Assembly (NCBI RefSeq): GCF_038008685.1
Contig: NZ_JBBOZQ010000001.1
Coordinates: forward strand, 1 to 64,000
DNA: 64,000 nt
From: Lysinibacillus sp. FSL W8-0992
GTDB taxonomy: Bacteria > Bacillota > Bacilli > Bacillales_A > Planococcaceae
Direction of reading: 5' to 3'
Shown: positions 62,325 to 64,000 of the stretch, piece after piece
How the letters are laid out: each line of letters begins with the position of its first letter
Position numbering within the stretch: position 1 is the stretch's first letter
The notes under the pieces: model-generated
What the model was told of the DNA's origin: nothing
The model's database searches: none
The model's input: the letters and a program-made list of their open reading frames with translations, nothing else
Made by a program: the position numbers and the translations under genes

Positions 62325-62495
62325 ATCAGCGGTATAACTGGGTTTACAAGCAATTTACTTAGGGGCTATCGGGGGCTCCCACAGTTCTATTTGCGAATCA
62401 CTTGGGGCTATCGTCGATTCACGACTTTCTTTTAGCGATTCTGCTCACGGTACCGGCATCTTCAAGGTTTTAACAGCGACCTCGGCAATTCGCTA
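62325..62495. repeat. Degenerate 21-bp-period array (array C), about eight units
   Basis: From 62325 the text falls into 21-base steps (one of 22) that begin ATCAGCGG, ACAAGCAA, ATCGGGGG, ATTTGCGA, ATCGTCGA, TTTAGCGA and ACCGGCAT. The core is like arrays A and B, but the units are heavily diverged. It sits directly upstream of the MBOAT gene. Confidence 0.7.
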
Positions 62496-62531
62496 AGTTC
62501 TATCATTTACAGAGATGGGGATTTGACAGAA

Positions 62532-63956
62532 ATGGTATTTAGTAGTCTTATTTTTTTATATGTCTTTTTGCCATTAGTAATGATTGTGTACTTCATCTCT
62601 CCGAAGATGCTACGCAATACGATTTTACTGTTGGCTAGTTTGTTCTTTTACGCTTGGGGTGAACCGAAATATGTGCTTTTAATGATGCTGTCTATCGTGC
62701 TCAACTATGTGCTAGGCATTGTCATCGAAAATACAGTTTCACAGTCTAAGAGAAAAACACTCCTTTGGTTAGTCATTGTTAGTAATTTAGCCATCTTAGG
62801 CTATTACAAATACGCTGGCTTTTTCGTGGACATTATTAACAATTATTTGGCACAGCCAATTGAATGGCAGGCTGTTCCACTGCCAATCGGCATTTCATTT
62901 TACACGTTCCAAGCACTTAGCTATGTTATCGATGTTTATCGCAAGGACGTAAAGGCACAGCGCAACTTTTTGGATTTATCACTTTTCATTACATTATTTC
63001 CACAGCTCGTTGCAGGCCCTATCGTTCGCTATCAAACGGTAGCTGAGCAAATAAAAAAACGTATCTCTACAGCAGACGATTGGATGATTGGGACGCGTCG
63101 CTTTGTACAAGGCTTAGCGAAAAAGGTACTTATCGCAAATCCAATGGGTGAAGTAGCCGATCACGTATTTAGCTTATCTGGTGGGGACTTAACAACTGGT
63201 ACTGCATGGATTGGAATTTTAGCGTACTCCCTACAAATCTACTTCGACTTCTCAGGCTATAGTGATATGGCAATTGGGTTAGCACGTATTTTTGGCTTTA
63301 AATTTGAAGAGAACTTTAACTATCCATATATAGCTCAATCTGTTACAGACTTCTGGCGTCGCTGGCACATCTCACTCAGCAGTTGGTTTAGAGACTATGT
63401 CTACTTCCCACTTGGTGGAAGTCGCGTTAGCCACGAATGGAAGTTATATCGTAATTTACTTGTTGTCTGGACACTAACCGGTTTTTGGCATGGTGCAAGC
63501 TGGACCTTTATGGCATGGGGCTTTTACTATGGAATATTAATTTGCTTGGAAAAATGGGTATTGTTGAAATGGTTGGAACGTATTCCACGTGTAGTCCGAC
63601 ATATGTATATTCTTATTATTGTCATGATTGGCTGGGTTTTCTTTAGAGCGAATGACTTTACATATGCATTTGCATTTATCAAAACGTTATTTGGGTTATC
63701 AGACGCAGCATTGTATAACTATGAAACGATTTTACTGACGAAGGATTATGCTATTTACTTTGTTATCGCTATTATATTTGCAATGCCAATCTATAAACTT
63801 TATCAAAATTGGAGCGAACAAAAAGCTACCGCTTCCCTATCATTTGACTGGGGGCTACGCATTACGCAAACAATTTACTATGGCGCTCTTTTGTTATTTA
63901 TCACGATGTTTTTAGTGAACGCAACACATAATCCATTCATTTACTTTAGATTTTAG
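62532..63956 (+). CDS. MBOAT family O-acyltransferase (AlgI/PatA/DltB-like)
   Basis: About 474 residues with roughly eleven hydrophobic segments. It has the MBOAT features PIGISFYTFQALSYVIDVYR, the QLVAGPIVRY segment, YSLQIYFDFSGYSDMAIGLAR, WRRWHISLSSWFRDYVYFPLGG and the catalytic His in TGFWHGASWTFMAWG. Such proteins pass acetyl groups across the membrane to a partner SGNH-type enzyme. In Bacillus anthracis and Bacillus cereus PatA/PatB-type pairs acetylate wall polymers. A partner gene starts 10 bases downstream. ATG 62532 is chosen over a TTG at 62523. Adjacency to the S-layer gene suggests acetylation of the SLH-binding polymer. Confidence 0.9.
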   Translation: MVFSSLIFLYVFLPLVMIVYFISPKMLRNTILLLASLFFYAWGEPKYVLLMMLSIVLNYVLGIVIENTVSQSKRKTLLWLVIVSNLAILGYYKYAGFFVDIINNYLAQPIEWQAVPLPIGISFYTFQALSYVIDVYRKDVKAQRNFLDLSLFITLFPQLVAGPIVRYQTVAEQIKKRISTADDWMIGTRRFVQGLAKKVLIANPMGEVADHVFSLSGGDLTTGTAWIGILAYSLQIYFDFSGYSDMAIGLARIFGFKFEENFNYPYIAQSVTDFWRRWHISLSSWFRDYVYFPLGGSRVSHEWKLYRNLLVVWTLTGFWHGASWTFMAWGFYYGILICLEKWVLLKWLERIPRVVRHMYILIIVMIGWVFFRANDFTYAFAFIKTLFGLSDAALYNYETILLTKDYAIYFVIAIIFAMPIYKLYQNWSEQKATASLSFDWGLRITQTIYYGALLLFITMFLVNATHNPFIYFRF

Positions 63957-63966
63957 GTGGGACATC

Positions 63967-64000
63967 ATGCGAAAAATACAAACGTTACTTTTACCAATTA
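63967..64000 (+). CDS. Start of a downstream gene, probably the MBOAT partner (partial)
   Basis: Only 11 codons are in the window (MRKIQTLLLPI), after AGGTGG at suitable spacing and 10 bases after the MBOAT stop. The start looks like a membrane-anchor or signal sequence. By family habit this would be a DltD/AlgX/DHHW-like SGNH protein, but the sequence present cannot show that. Confidence 0.6.
   Translation, partial: MRKIQTLLLPI

Larger units (their letters stand above)
61899..62531. other. Divergent S-layer/MBOAT control region containing array C
   Basis: A 633-base region between two divergent genes. It holds the candidate S-layer promoter near 61950, about 280 bases of AT-rich sequence, and array C next to the MBOAT start. 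No open frame is supported. Confidence 0.6.

Overview
The window is low-GC Firmicute DNA. It most resembles Lysinibacillus or a close relative in the Planococcaceae. This rests on gene content read directly from the sequence: an accessory SecA (SecA2) next to a SlaP-type S-layer assembly protein, an S-layer protein with three SLH domains, eight further SLH proteins, a CsaB-type pyruvyl transferase, and the Bacillus-like order comFA / degV / degU-degS / yvyE / LCP protein / tagO. No rRNA, complete tRNA, CRISPR array or intact insertion sequence was seen.

Layout. 1-5.2 kb: 5' part of comFA (cut by the window edge), degV, a small lipoprotein, degU-degS, yvyE. 5.4-12.3 kb: LCP wall-polymer ligase, tagO, secA2-slaP, and a LysM/NlpC-P60 hydrolase. 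12.6-16.3 kb: brnQ, an S41 peptidase and a TetR regulator. 16.7-20.4 kb: an operon of csaB, a GT4 glycosyltransferase and a MurJ/MviN-type flippase. 20.8-32.5 kb: SLH-anchored enzymes (phosphodiester glycosidase, glucosaminidase, ThuA-like protein, amidase, NlpC/P60) and a Wzy-like polymerase. 32.7-33.9 kb: a tRNA-like remnant and a three-gene cluster resembling the split sigma factor SigO/RsoA with a YvrJ-type membrane peptide. 34.3-45.9 kb: an eight-gene catabolic operon (SDR, gcvPA, gcvPB, SDR, amino-acid ABC transporter, rocB) behind a consensus sigma-54 promoter, with a mazEF module and a sigma-54 activator upstream. 46.3-62 kb: more surface proteins, including SLH-CAP, SLH-only, an 1166-residue helical-repeat exoprotein, a YknW/YknX-like pair, a two-domain glycosyltransferase with TPRs, an SLH protein and the main S-layer gene. 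62.5-64 kb: an MBOAT O-acyltransferase and the start of its downstream partner.

Taken together, the window holds most of the parts needed to build, decorate and populate an SLH-anchored surface. TagO starts the polymer, the GT4 enzyme, flippase and Wzy-like protein extend, flip and polymerise it, an LCP protein ligates it to peptidoglycan, and CsaB and probably the MBOAT protein add the pyruvyl and acetyl groups known in Bacillus anthracis to matter for SLH binding. SecA2/SlaP probably exports the S-layer protein and some SLH proteins. Linking these genes into one pathway is my inference from family knowledge and neighbourhood.

The most unusual signal is non-coding. Five intergenic regions (493-765, 6541-6645, 25224-25735, 56975-57100, 62325-62495) hold tandem arrays with the same 21-bp period but different core motifs. 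The second notable item is the SigO/RsoA/YvrJ-like cluster, which has two LexA-like sites upstream. Six copies of a short REP-like palindrome, all in one orientation, also mark intergenic regions.
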